20,131 bases of DNA from Discostella pseudostelligera (lineage: Eukaryota > Bacillariophyta > Thalassiosirophyceae > Thalassiosirales > Thalassiosiraceae), in contig JALLBK010000791.1 in assembly GCA_036940085.1 (NCBI GenBank), forward strand, positions 1 through 20,131. The letters are read 5' to 3'. Made by a program: the position numbers and the translations under genes. How positions within the stretch are numbered: position 1 is the first letter of the stretch; each line of letters starts with the position of its first letter. The notes under the pieces were generated by a model. It was not told the DNA's origin, made no database searches, and worked only from the letters and a program-made list of their open reading frames with translations. Below, piece by piece: positions 8,677 through 17,186 of this stretch.

Positions 8677-10409
8677 CTATGACTCGTCATCATCGTCGTC
8701 GCCATCATCATCATCATCATCATCATCGTGCAATTGGCGCTGATCTGCATTTGTACTAGAAAGTCTCGTGTCAATGATAGGATTACCACCTTCTATTGGT
8801 TGTTGATCTTGTTGTTCTCGACAACACGGCATTGATGCCTTCTTCTCTTTTGCACCCTCACCACCACAGTAGTTACAACAACAGCAGCAGCAGTTTTTCA
8901 CCAAGGGTACAGACAGTCGAAGCACGCGGAACCAACTACTGGTTCTAGACTCCGTCGGATGTTTGGAACGTATGGATTCATAACTTGGTCGAAAGTAGAC
9001 TAATGCATTCAGCTTTGGAGTAGCATCAGTCGTAGCAAGACAGATGTAAGAACGGACGAAGAAGAATCATTTTCTGAGTAAGACAATAAACTTACGAACC
9101 CTTGCAATGGCATTGTGGTTAAATGTAATATGCCCAGCCAGTCCGGTATTCCACCATGCTTGTATTCAACTACTGCATCTGTAAACAAGATGCAAACATA
9201 GAAGGTGGTAAAAAGCGAGCATATTCCCAATCTTCATGCAACCCAATAATTTGAACTCACAGATGTACCACGGAATCCAGCACAAACCGAATGCACCGAC
9301 GTAATATATTCCCCGTTTGGTCGCCTGAGTAGTCATCTTGCGATTAGTCGACGGCGATGGAGCGAATTGGAATCGATCCATCCTACGTTCTTGTTTCAAT
9401 ACCGAATATATGAGCATTGACACAGCCGCGATGATAATGACAAATGCCACCATGAAGGGTATAACGCCAATGTACATTAGCATTTGTCGACTCCCAGCAC
9501 CTCGGACACATTCTCCTTGTCCTCCGTCGCCTCCTTCGTCAGTTGCGAGATTGTCATAATAATTGCATCCCAATGGTGAACCGGAAATATCACAAAAGAA
9601 AATACCATTGTAATTGTAATTCTGACCAAAGAGTGGAATGACGGATATGATTGTCGCGCATACGAGTGGGATTATCGTGAAATGCAACCGATGGTATTTC
9701 GTATGGACATCGTCTTTCCATCCGAATTTGACAAAGCAACAATCTTTTTTTGCATTTAGTGATCACGAGGAAGAAGGCGTGCGTTAGAGTTCTCTCCAAG
9801 TGCATGTCGTGCAGAGTTGCGATGTTGAAATAGATACACTCATAAAGACTCAAAGTGACTCACATGCCACTGCCAAGGAGGCATTCGAGAAGACAGACAA
9901 TCCGTAGAAGAAGTAGGAGAATAGTCCTTGGACGGTGCAACTAGCAATATTGCCCGCCGCGAAGGCCACATTAATGTTAGACGGGACCATCCACGTTGAT
10001 AAGAATTGAACGAAGAAGGCACTGTCAGAATTGTTGGGGATACGGAGTCGGCCGAATATTAGTTCTGCAGAAATAAATGAACACTCTACTTGCAGAAATA
10101 AATGAACACTCTACCAAATATCACTTATCAATTAAATACTCGCCTGAAGAAATCACCCACGCTCAAGCCAACCAGTATCGATTGCGTTAATGAAATATTC
10201 CAAACCATTGATAACTTTTCCCTCTTGGACGATGGCGATGACGAACTTCCCTTCTTGCAAAGTTTGTGATATATATCCCGTACGAGGAAAGTAGACGCAA
10301 TCATGGACAACACGGCCAATATTTTGATGAAGATAAGGAAGCCAATGTAGCCGTCCTTACTGGAGGAGGAGGTGGTTGCGGTGACGTCGGGATCTAATTC
10401 GTCTGTCAT
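8677..10409 (-). CDS. Seven-transmembrane receptor, cAMP-receptor-like (class E type) GPCR
   Basis: Five exons on minus: 10409-10157, 10064-9864, 9743-9261, 9178-9096, 9012-8677. Introns 2-4 have clear GT-AG ends and phases 1, 1, 0; total 451 aa. The first junction is the least sure: the donor GTGATT at 10156 keeps phase, while GTATTT at 10139 would give an immediate stop. Predicted membrane segments: about 21-43, 69-92, 126-152, 172-191, 240-266, 298-316 and 325-347. Conserved-looking features are Cys127 before TM3 with extracellular-loop Cys202/211, SVFSNASLAVAY in TM3, and the TM7 sequence TTMPLQGFLNALVYFRPSY, which I know from the Dictyostelium cAMP-receptor-like family in protists. After TM7 come six consecutive Cys (381-386), a likely palmitoylation patch, and a C-terminal Asp run. 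Ligand unknown; expected to signal at a membrane through a G protein. Confidence 0.85.
10066..10115 (-). repeat. 25-bp tandem duplication at a splice acceptor
   Basis: TGCAGAAATAAATGAACACT and the next CTAC occur at 10066-10089 and again at 10091-10114. On the minus strand each copy ends in the TTTATTTCTGCA tract that precedes the exon 2 acceptor of the receptor gene, so the polypyrimidine tract and near-acceptor are doubled (upstream copy TGCAAG, used copy TGCAG). Confidence 0.9.
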
Positions 10410-10931
10410 ATTACTTTATGACGACTTCTAGATGATATCTTGGGAAGCTCACGGCTCGTAGCCTGCCAAGCAACAGATAGGCCGGCAACGGAAAGGCATG
10501 CGCTCTCTCTACTCTAAAGAGAGAGAGAGAGTGGCTGCGGTGATATCGCCGTCGCTTACTGTGATTATGGTTTGGATAGTAGGAGATGGGTGAGGGTCGG
10601 ATGTCGATCTTTGATACGGATTTGGATTATTTGGGCACAACATGGAGATAGCACAAAACATACAACTGGATGGATGGAGGTCTCCCGCCAAATTCAAATC
10701 TCTTGATGTCTCCCGCCAAATATCTATCTGCCCTCTTCAACCCGCCAAAACATATGGGATTTTGGGCGGGAGCATGGATTCTACCGGCGACCTACCGGTG
10801 ACAAGCGACAGCAAAAAAGACTACAACAAACAAATAATTGAAGACCGTCCCTCTCGAGAGACCCCGTGGCCGCGACGAGTGCAGCATCCCATATACCCAC
10901 TCTCAGTACAACACCCTAATCATTAGATATC
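10410..10931. promoter_or_regulatory. Divergent promoter region between receptor gene and BOLA2-like gene
   Basis: Spacer between head-to-head genes. It contains a CT/GA-rich imperfect inverted repeat (about 10502-10531), the array of three CCCGCCA motifs at 10684-10747, an opposed TTTTGGGCGGGA at 10760-10771, and a short repeat CTACCGG at 10780-10786 and 10791-10797. A 94-codon frame on + is read as chance. Confidence 0.5.
10683..10750 (+). promoter_or_regulatory. Three CCCGCCAAA (E2F-like) sites spaced 28 and 29 bp
   Basis: CCCGCC begins at 10684, 10712 and 10741; each is followed by AAA, so the complement reads TTTGGCGGG, an E2F-type site. The last lies about 185 bp upstream of the BOLA2-like ATG and 275 bp from the receptor ATG. 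A fourth, inverted, near-match follows at 10760-10771. The spacing is identical to that of the array at 16896. Confidence 0.55.
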
Positions 10932-11452
10932 ATGTCTCTTGCCGATAGAGTAAAAGAGGAGGTGAGAAAAATTCATTAGATGGTCGACGGAGGGGGATGA
11001 CGGATGACGAATGACAAATGCCGAGAGCTATCGGGTTGCATGGGACAACGCCGACATTCGATAAACAAATCAATTTATTTTTGTTCACAATGTTGTGATG
11101 ATCATGATTCAATTGTACCATATCATCTCCTATCTCACTCATCCTGCTTTTGGTTTCCTAACTTCGACGGTCACTCTCGCCTCTCGACCCCAACACCCAC
11201 TTTAATATCCAGGTGCAAAAACTATACCCCAATGCAATAGCATGCAACATCATCGATCATTCCGATGGATGTGGTGCCAAACTCGAATTGACTGTCGTAA
11301 GCCCTACCTTCGAGAATGTGCCACTCCTCAAACGTCATCGTGAAATACAAAACAATTTAAAGGAACATGGATTGTTTGAGGAGATACATGCACTTCAGAT
11401 TAATGCGTGGACAAAAGAGCAGTGGGAGAAGAAGCAACAACAACAACAGTAG
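10932..11452 (+). CDS. BOLA2: BolA family protein, BOLA2-like
   Basis: Two exons. Exon 1 is 10932-10961, only ten codons (MSLADRVKEE); the intron is 10962-11212 (GTGAGA...CCAG, phase 0); exon 2 is 11213-11452. The protein is 89 aa, typical for the family. Diagnostic features: VQKLYPNA, then DGCGAKLELTVVS, then PLLKRHREI, then IHALQINAWTKEQWE, which follow the BolA fold through its helix-turn-helix and conserved C-terminal His (IHAL). The Cys in DGCG matches the BOLA2 subgroup. No targeting presequence is visible, fitting the cytosolic/nuclear form, which in other eukaryotes partners monothiol glutaredoxins through a shared Fe-S cluster and acts in iron homeostasis and cytosolic Fe-S trafficking. 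The C-terminus ends in a Gln run. The upstream CCCGCCA array may control it. Confidence 0.92.
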
Positions 11453-11836
11453 AAGTAGTAGCAGGCGAGCGGGGATTGAAATAATGCATACCGGTAGTGA
11501 TGAAGGGAGGAACGTATTCGAGAGGCCTCAAGTGTCAAGGTTCTATATCAAATACAATCTCTCACTAGATTATTGGAAATATTACATTTCTTTAATGTAA
11601 AACAATCATTCATCTGATAGGTCGAGGGTGGCGCTGCCCAGTACTCCTCGTTGGTTCTAAACCATGTTTCCGAATTTGCTACTAGGAGTACAAGTTTCGC
11701 CCCCGTGCATTCCCTGTTTTTGGAGTTAGTTTGCTGATTCATGTTTGTAAAGGAGTGTACCTCTCTCAATCTCCACTTTCTCCAATATCAACGCTACAAT
11801 GATCGAAGTCCACCCCCGTTCCAAATCAATTCATAT
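11453..11836. other. Convergent intergenic region
   Basis: Between the BOLA2-like stop (+) and the lumen-protein stop (-). Contains a perfect hairpin TTACATT-TCTTT-AATGTAA (11582-11600) and an 8-bp inverted pair GTACTCCT/AGGAGTAC (11641-11648, 11684-11691). No gene supported. Confidence 0.5.
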
Positions 11837-12683
11837 CTACGCCGACGAAGAAGCAGATTTGACACAATCCAAAATCACCTTGAGTGCCTTTTCCGCCACT
11901 ACCACCTGCGTTTGTGCTTCATTCAGATATTTCAATACCTCATCTTTCCCCCCACCGGGATTGTATTCGGCAAATTGTGAGATGTAGCTCATGCTATTAC
12001 TCATGTTCATGGCAGTATTCCTGTCGCAGAAGATGTGCATGTGATGAAGTAAATGCATTTAGATGAGAGTTAGGGATACATCATGCAGAATAACAACGAA
12101 CATGAATTATCACATACGCAACAAGAAATTCATCGAGCACTCCATCTTACCAATCTTCTGTGGCCTCGAAAAATGCCTCCAACTTATCCGGATCCAAATC
12201 TTCCATAAATCGAACTTTGGCAAAGACTTTTTCAATCTGAAATAGTGGGTCGGTAGTACTGCGCAATCCCAAATACTTTCGCACGGGATCGGCATCTCGT
12301 TTGCATTCCTTGCCACCAGCTTCGCGACAGACGGTGGTCTCTTGTTCCCAATGATCGAGGAGGTATCGAATATTGTCGTATCCGGTTTGTATGCGTGCAA
12401 TTTCATCGGGGGTGGGTGGGGAATTGGCACCTGCCGCGTAGGCAAGGTTGGGATTGGAGATGGATGTGACGGCAGCGGCAGTGATGGCGGCAGATGAGCC
12501 AATGATGCGGGCGAAGACATCGCGACGGGTGGGAGGTGAAGATGCAGAGGTGGCGTGCAGGGAAGTGTAGGATGACGAAGATGGCACGAGATGATGGTGG
12601 ATTCTGGAGGATGCCGTGAAAGCCATCGCCGCATCAGATGCCACCATTGCAGCCACGAGGAAGGTTGTGATTGAATTGACCAT
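11837..12683 (-). CDS. Thylakoid-lumen PsbQ/Psb31-type extrinsic protein (putative)
   Basis: Two exons on minus, 12683-12151 and 12020-11837, with a 130-nt GTAAG...ACAG intron in phase 2; 238 aa. The N-terminus is a three-part targeting sequence: a signal peptide ending AMA|F (about residues 1-21, the diatom plastid motif), a Ser/His-rich transit segment, then a twin-arginine thylakoid signal with RR at 53-54, a hydrophobic core at 60-76 and cleavage site AYA|AG (81-83). So the mature protein should be exported to the thylakoid lumen by the Tat route. The mature part (about 155 aa) looks all-helical: GYDNIRYLLDHWEQETTVC, YLGLRSTTDPLFQIEKVF, NPGGGKDEV and a final amphipathic helix. This resembles the PsbQ/Psb31 group of photosystem II extrinsic proteins, but I cannot tell which member. 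Targeting is firm; PSII function is inference. Confidence 0.8.
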
Positions 12684-13075
12684 GATGAGTATTGTCCGCA
12701 GTTATCAATTCATAGTAGTAGTATGTAGTACGAGATGATTTGAGATTTGGGAACTCAGCACATGGTTCACCGCTTCACCGTTCATCGCCGCAGACCAAGC
12801 GTTGCCGCTCCTGCTGACTCGGCGGCTTTTTCGGCGGGAAACTGACGACTCGACTCATATGAACTTCCACGTGGAGAATGGACGCCCCACAGCGCGGCAA
12901 GCACAATACACCATATTTCAATATCCTCTAGAGAGAGAGAGAGATGTTGAGGGGTATTGCAGCAATTCATGCTTCTGTACATTATGACTACTCACACTAC
13001 TAATGGGCTGACGACAATATTCCGAATCTGGTTCCACAGGATACTCGCGTCTGCGACAGAAAAGGAAGTTGACAT
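12684..13075. promoter_or_regulatory. Upstream region of the lumen-protein gene
   Basis: Holds an E2F-like TTTTTCGGCGGGAAA (12827-12841), GACGACTCGACTC (12844-12856), the G-box CCACGTGG (12867-12874) and a GA run (about 12929-12943). The neighbour at 13076 ends here, so the motifs most likely serve the minus-strand lumen-protein gene, whose ATG is 145-190 bp away. Confidence 0.55.
12827..12874 (+). promoter_or_regulatory. Composite module: E2F-like, GACGACTCGACTC, CCACGTGG (second copy)
   Basis: Same element order as at 8368-8411: GGCGGGA 12833-12839, GACGACTCGACTC 12844-12856, CCACGTGG 12867-12874. Gaps are 4 and 10 bp here and 8 and 7 bp (to CCACGTGG) in the other copy. Flanks are not similar, so this is not a simple duplicated segment. 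G-boxes are known bZIP/bHLH sites; light control is plausible but inferred. Confidence 0.5.
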
Positions 13076-14530
13076 TCAGACGATCAGCACACTCCCCTCG
13101 CCAACCACTCGTCTACGAACACCGCCACTTTTCTTGTCGACTCCATCATATGCCTCATCCTCATTCCAATTGGCCACACCAACCTCATTGCAACACAATG
13201 CATTCCTCTCGTCATAATTTACAGTGTGACGCGCCATCTGCCCCAATACGCAGCATTGACACCAAAAGGCACAACAGATATCTTCCCATCCCACGGGTAC
13301 ATCTGCTGTACAGCATCGTTCCGAAATGTATCCACAATTTCCACAAACATTTCCTTCGTCGGTACCACCATCAAGACGTTGTCGTTGGTTTGTTCCAAAC
13401 AATGCATACCAACATTTACAAAATTGTTCGGGGATGGCATACACATGCCGCATAGTTGCACGAAGTTGTATCATCACATAGGTAATGTAGGTTCCATACG
13501 CGAATGAAAGGAAGGAATCGATCGAGCTGGCAAGAGTTTCCTTGGAAGTTGTATCATCTTCGTCGTTGGCTTGGATGGCATCGGCAACAACTCGTTGGAT
13601 ATATTCATCAAAATCCTCTCCTTCTTCCATAGGTGGTGTAATAACATCCTCCTCCTCCATCGACGAAAGAAATGATGTTACCACAAAGAAAATCGCCGTA
13701 ACAACGACAACATTCCGAAAAGTATATCTCCATCGTTCATCCAGTTCTATTCGGCTGTCATCCAAACTACTAGCACCACCACCGGCTTCGAATCTATGAT
13801 AACGATGTCCCAACCAACTCATCTTCATCCGTGTTAACAATTGCCCCAATAGACATGGTTTGAAGAGACATGCACACCATAATGCTGGATGGAAGAATCC
13901 ATAATGAAAACAGTCGAAGAGATTATCACGCCATTTTCCCATGGGTATGTTGTTACTTCGACTACTTGCATCCTCCATTGATGGAATTGCCGCCACAGTC
14001 GCCGACGTTATCATATCACCATCCTCACCAAGTATAGCCGTAGCCACAGCTGCTGGTGGAGGTGGCGGCGGTGGAACAAACGGTACAATAAATCGTTGAC
14101 CCTTGGTAACACCCCCCTCGGGCACAGTGACATCAAAGATGATGTTCTCGTACATGGCCTCGAAGACGTAGCCTGCCGAGAGAGTGGCGGGGGCAATCAC
14201 TTGGACATTGGTGGGTGCAATTATGGTGCTGCTGCTGGTAGTGGTAGAGGTGGCACCGTAGTGCAGGCCACTGCTCTTCCGCGATGGTGAATCTTCGACG
14301 GCCGTCATGGTTTGAGAAGTGATTTGTGGTGGGTTGGAGTTGGAGTTGGAAGTTGGAGTTCGAGGTGTTCGCTGTTCGCTCGGCAAGAAGCCGAAGCTGC
14401 GATGGATTTGTGTCCATGTTGTGTCCATATCGCTCTTTTCCAATTCAGCGAACAGCGAATCTTTCCCAAATCCAAGGATGTTGGAGTTGACACCTCGTAC
14501 AAAGTCTACGAATTCATATTTTCCCGCCAT
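13076..14530 (-). CDS. PLAC8 family Cys-rich membrane protein
   Basis: Single exon, 484 aa, starting MAGKYEFVDF. Residues 1-105 are polar and Ser/Thr/Pro-rich. Residues about 106-152 (VQVIAPATLSAGYVFEA, VTVPEGGVTKGQRFIVPFVP) form a small beta-type module that I have seen in front of PLAC8 domains in stramenopile proteins; a Pro run follows. The PLAC8 domain spans about 199-447: it opens KWRDNLFDCFHYGFFHP with CACLFKPCLLGQ (219-230) and closes with DICCAFWCQCCVLGQMARH and ERNALCC, the paired CCxxxxCxxCxxGQ-type signatures. Between them is a predicted membrane helix (about 272-288) and an acidic insert (291-330) that makes it longer than most family members. A Cys-rich CGNCGYISERCC segment (396-407) is extra. 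Plant and animal relatives act in metal resistance and cell-size control; the role here is unknown. Confidence 0.88.
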   Translation of the reverse strand: MAGKYEFVDFVRGVNSNILGFGKDSLFAELEKSDMDTTWTQIHRSFGFLPSEQRTPRTPTSNSNSNPPQITSQTMTAVEDSPSRKSSGLHYGATSTTTSSSTIIAPTNVQVIAPATLSAGYVFEAMYENIIFDVTVPEGGVTKGQRFIVPFVPPPPPPPAAVATAILGEDGDMITSATVAAIPSMEDASSRSNNIPMGKWRDNLFDCFHYGFFHPALWCACLFKPCLLGQLLTRMKMSWLGHRYHRFEAGGGASSLDDSRIELDERWRYTFRNVVVVTAIFFVVTSFLSSMEEEDVITPPMEEGEDFDEYIQRVVADAIQANDEDDTTSKETLASSIDSFLSFAYGTYITYVMIQLRATMRHVYAIPEQFCKCWYALFGTNQRQRLDGGTDEGNVCGNCGYISERCCTADVPVGWEDICCAFWCQCCVLGQMARHTVNYDERNALCCNEVGVANWNEDEAYDGVDKKSGGVRRRVVGEGSVLIV

Positions 14531-14612
14531 TTTTGTTTGACGGTTGGGAGGTGCCTGACGTCACACAACGAGACGAGAGAGAGAGACATCACCACAACAC
14601 ACAACATGCAGC

Positions 14613-14665
<53 letters not shown>

Positions 14666-14791
14666 GCAAGCAAGCAACAAGAGCCTTCGCAATGATTGGC
14701 AATGGTGCACCACCTTCTCATTTTGCCTTCAAGATCAAGCCGGTAACAATAATAATTATTCACCGTCGCCATCGTATCACATCCAATAATC
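14531..14791. promoter_or_regulatory. Divergent spacer between PLAC8 and BASS2-like genes, with (CAA)18
   Basis: Only 261 bp separate the two start codons, so both promoters and 5' leaders are here. TTTTCCCGCC (14519-14528), an E2F-like site, overlaps the PLAC8 start codon. A CRE-like TGACGTCA lies at 14557-14564, and a GA run (about 14575-14586) precedes the (CAA)18 tract. Confidence 0.5.
14612..14665 (+). repeat. (CAA)18 trinucleotide repeat
   Basis: Perfect 54-bp CAA run followed by GCAAGCAAGCAA. It lies about 125 bp upstream of the BASS2-like ATG, probably in its 5' untranslated region, where CAA repeats stay unstructured and could affect translation. A likely length-variable locus. Confidence 0.95.
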
Positions 14792-16619
14792 ATGCGAGGA
14801 CCCACCGCCGCAGCTCTCCTCCTACTCACATCATCGGCCTATGGGTTCGCACCCTCTGCCAACGTCCGGGCTCCGGTAAGTTGGGGGGTGTGTGACGATG
14901 ATGATGGCTGGTCAACCTCCCGCCTCCGCCGCCATCATTTAATAATACGGTGCATCCTCGGCCTCGTATTGATGATACCCTGACTCTCACTTACTCTCTC
15001 ACTACTGCGCACTTTCTACACAGGTCCTTCATAATGTTGGGAACACCATCTTCCGCACACCTTCTCATTCATCGTCACCATTGTCGATGAAGAAGTCGAA
15101 CTCATTGGTCTTGCGAATGGTAAGAAAGCCTCTCCATTTGTTATGTCAGGACTACCTTTGTGTTTGGCTTGGCCACAACATCATCATGGCATTTGTCATA
15201 CGGGAAGACGTTGCACCAATGGCAATACCATGATATTTTGTGTGTGCATTTCTATTACATCATGTCTCTCAATGATTATATTTGCAACACCGTCGGTATT
15301 CATTAATTGATCAAATACGCACGTACATACACACAAAATCAACAGAGCTCCGAGGCTGCCTCCTCCGATGATGACACCTCCGTCAGCACCACCTCCACTT
15401 CCTCTTCTTCCACCGACGAGGAAAAATCCCTCGGCTCCAAAATCTTCGATGCCTACACCAAAACAGCCAATGCCGCCACCACCCTCTTCCCATTGTGGAC
15501 AGTCCTCTTCACGGCCATTGCCCTAAAAAAACCCTCGACATTTGATTTCTTCACCACACAATACTTTACTGCGGCATTGGCGGCATTGATGCTTTCGATG
15601 GGGATTACATTGACACCCAAGGATTTTATGGATGTGGCCAGTGAGCCTGCCTCCATATTGATGCAATTCTCCCTTTGTTATGGTATGATGCCTGCGTTGG
15701 CATTGGCCCTTGGAAAAGCATTTGGATTGGATGCGGGATTATTGGCGGGTATGGTATTGGTAGGAAGCATCAACGGTGGACAGGCCAGCAATCTTTGTAC
15801 CTACATTGCCAAGGGCAATGTTGCGCTCAGTGTTTTGATGACTACCGCGACGACTGTGGGGGCTATTTTTATGACTCCCTTTTTGTGCAAGTTGTTGTTG
15901 GGTGCAGTGGTGCCCGTGGATGCCAAGGGGATTGCCGTTTCGACTCTTCAGGTGAGAAGATACTGTGTGTATATTGTCGTTTGTTTGGATTCTGTGGTCC
16001 TTTTTGCGCAATCCAATATATTTTGGGTCATTAACATCGGCATGATAACGCGATATTTCTTTGATCATCAATCCATGGTATACATAGGTCGTCCTTGCTC
16101 CCATCGCCGTTGGAATGACAGCCAATAAGTTCGCCCCAGGGCTTGTTAAGGCAATCCTTCCCTTCGCTCCTGTGGTAGGTGTCGTCTCGACTTGCCTCCT
16201 CGTTGCAAGTGCCGTGGCACAGGTCGCTGCTCCAATTATGAGTGCTGGCATTGGCTTGCAGGTAAATATATCTTTTTACAGGTGTTAATGCGTTTTCTTA
16301 TTGCTTATTGTACCAATGATTCTCAAACCAATCCGATCGACTCTTCATCGTTTAGCTCCCAGTCCTTCTCCTCCATCTTGTTGGAGGCATCGTTGGCTAT
16401 TGGCTACCCAAACTTACCGGATTCGGCGAGGTGAAATCCCGTACCATGGCCATTGAAACGTCCATGAAATCCTCGGCGTTCGGATTTCTGCTTGCCAAAT
16501 TGCACTTTGGAGATTATGTCGCTCGCGTCCCATCCGCTGTGAGTGTCGTTTGGATGGCTCTTACTGGAAGTCTTTTGGCGGTTGTTTGGAGGTACATTCC
16601 CGTGAAGGAAGGCGAGTAG
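14792..16619 (+). CDS. BASS2: Plastid BASS2-like sodium:2-oxoacid (pyruvate) cotransporter
   Basis: Five exons: 14792-14875, 15024-15119, 15346-15951, 16088-16261, 16356-16619; all four introns are GT-AG and phase 0; 407 aa. The first two exons encode the plastid presequence: a signal peptide ending SAYGF-AP (residues 14-21), then a Ser/Lys transit segment. The rest is a bile-acid:sodium symporter (SBF/BASS) domain with about nine to ten membrane helices. It has SMGITLTPKDF (144-154), the core motif NGGQASNLCTYIAKGNVALSV (203-223), PVDAKGIAVSTLQVVLAP, and ETSMKSSAFGFLLAKLHF (354-371), which carries the crossover Glu and Ser expected for Na+ binding. It matches plant BASS2, the envelope Na+/pyruvate carrier, more closely than BASS1-type sequences I recall. 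Substrate is inferred. Pyruvate import would feed fatty-acid and isoprenoid synthesis. Confidence 0.9.
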
Positions 16620-17186
16620 AGTGCAAAGGTATCAGTGAGGTCTAAATGAAGTGTAAAATGTGGAGAAGAGTAATATCGACGCATGATATTCAATATGTGA
16701 AAGCCGAAAGGCACATCTGAATGAAGGAAAATAGGCACTGATAATAATTATCGAAGCAATCATTCCTCATCACTTGTTTGTTTATTGTATCGATCGGGAT
16801 TGCAATAAGCATGCAGCACCCTGTCTCTTTATTGTCGCATTCGATTCGAGGCTGATGGTGAAGGCGAAGATCATATGTGGATAGCTACACCTGTGTTCCC
16901 GCCATTATTTTCGCAACCTCTTTTTCCCGCCACATTCATGATCGCCACCACCTTCCCGCCACATCACTGAGTGACGCACAAAACCAAACGAAGTCATCGC
17001 CATCGCATCGACTCATCGATATGTTATTAGTTCGATCGCCATGAATCATGAAGAGTTCATCCGAAATCGCCCGACCAGTATCTAAATAAAGTCATAGGAG
17101 AAGATACATTGCTCTCTTAGAACTCTACCGATCCACCATTCTATGTTCGACGCAGTTCACTTACTACACAATTCGGTATTGATATT
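16620..17186. promoter_or_regulatory. Intergenic region upstream of the STI1-domain gene
   Basis: 3' end of the BASS2-like gene and promoter of the next gene. The recognisable element is the array of three TTCCCGCCA motifs (16896-16964). No open frame of note. Confidence 0.5.
16896..16964 (+). promoter_or_regulatory. Three TTCCCGCCA (E2F-like) sites spaced 28 and 29 bp
   Basis: CCCGCC begins at 16898, 16926 and 16955. Two copies extend to TTCCCGCCACAT (16924-16935, 16953-16964). All lie on + and end about 225 bp before the ATG at 17187. The spacing equals that of the array at 10683-10750. Confidence 0.55.

Noticed and set aside
10642..10926. 94-codon + frame in the divergent spacer
   Set aside because: Covers the CCCGCCA array and low-complexity sequence, with no domain.
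14506..14829. Minus frame with an 18-Cys run
   Set aside because: Antisense translation of (CAA)18; not a real Cys-rich protein.
15307..15345. ATT/ATG-like start giving a 13-residue lead into the transporter exon 3
   Set aside because: It is intron sequence; a clean acceptor at 15345 joins to an upstream exon with a plastid presequence.
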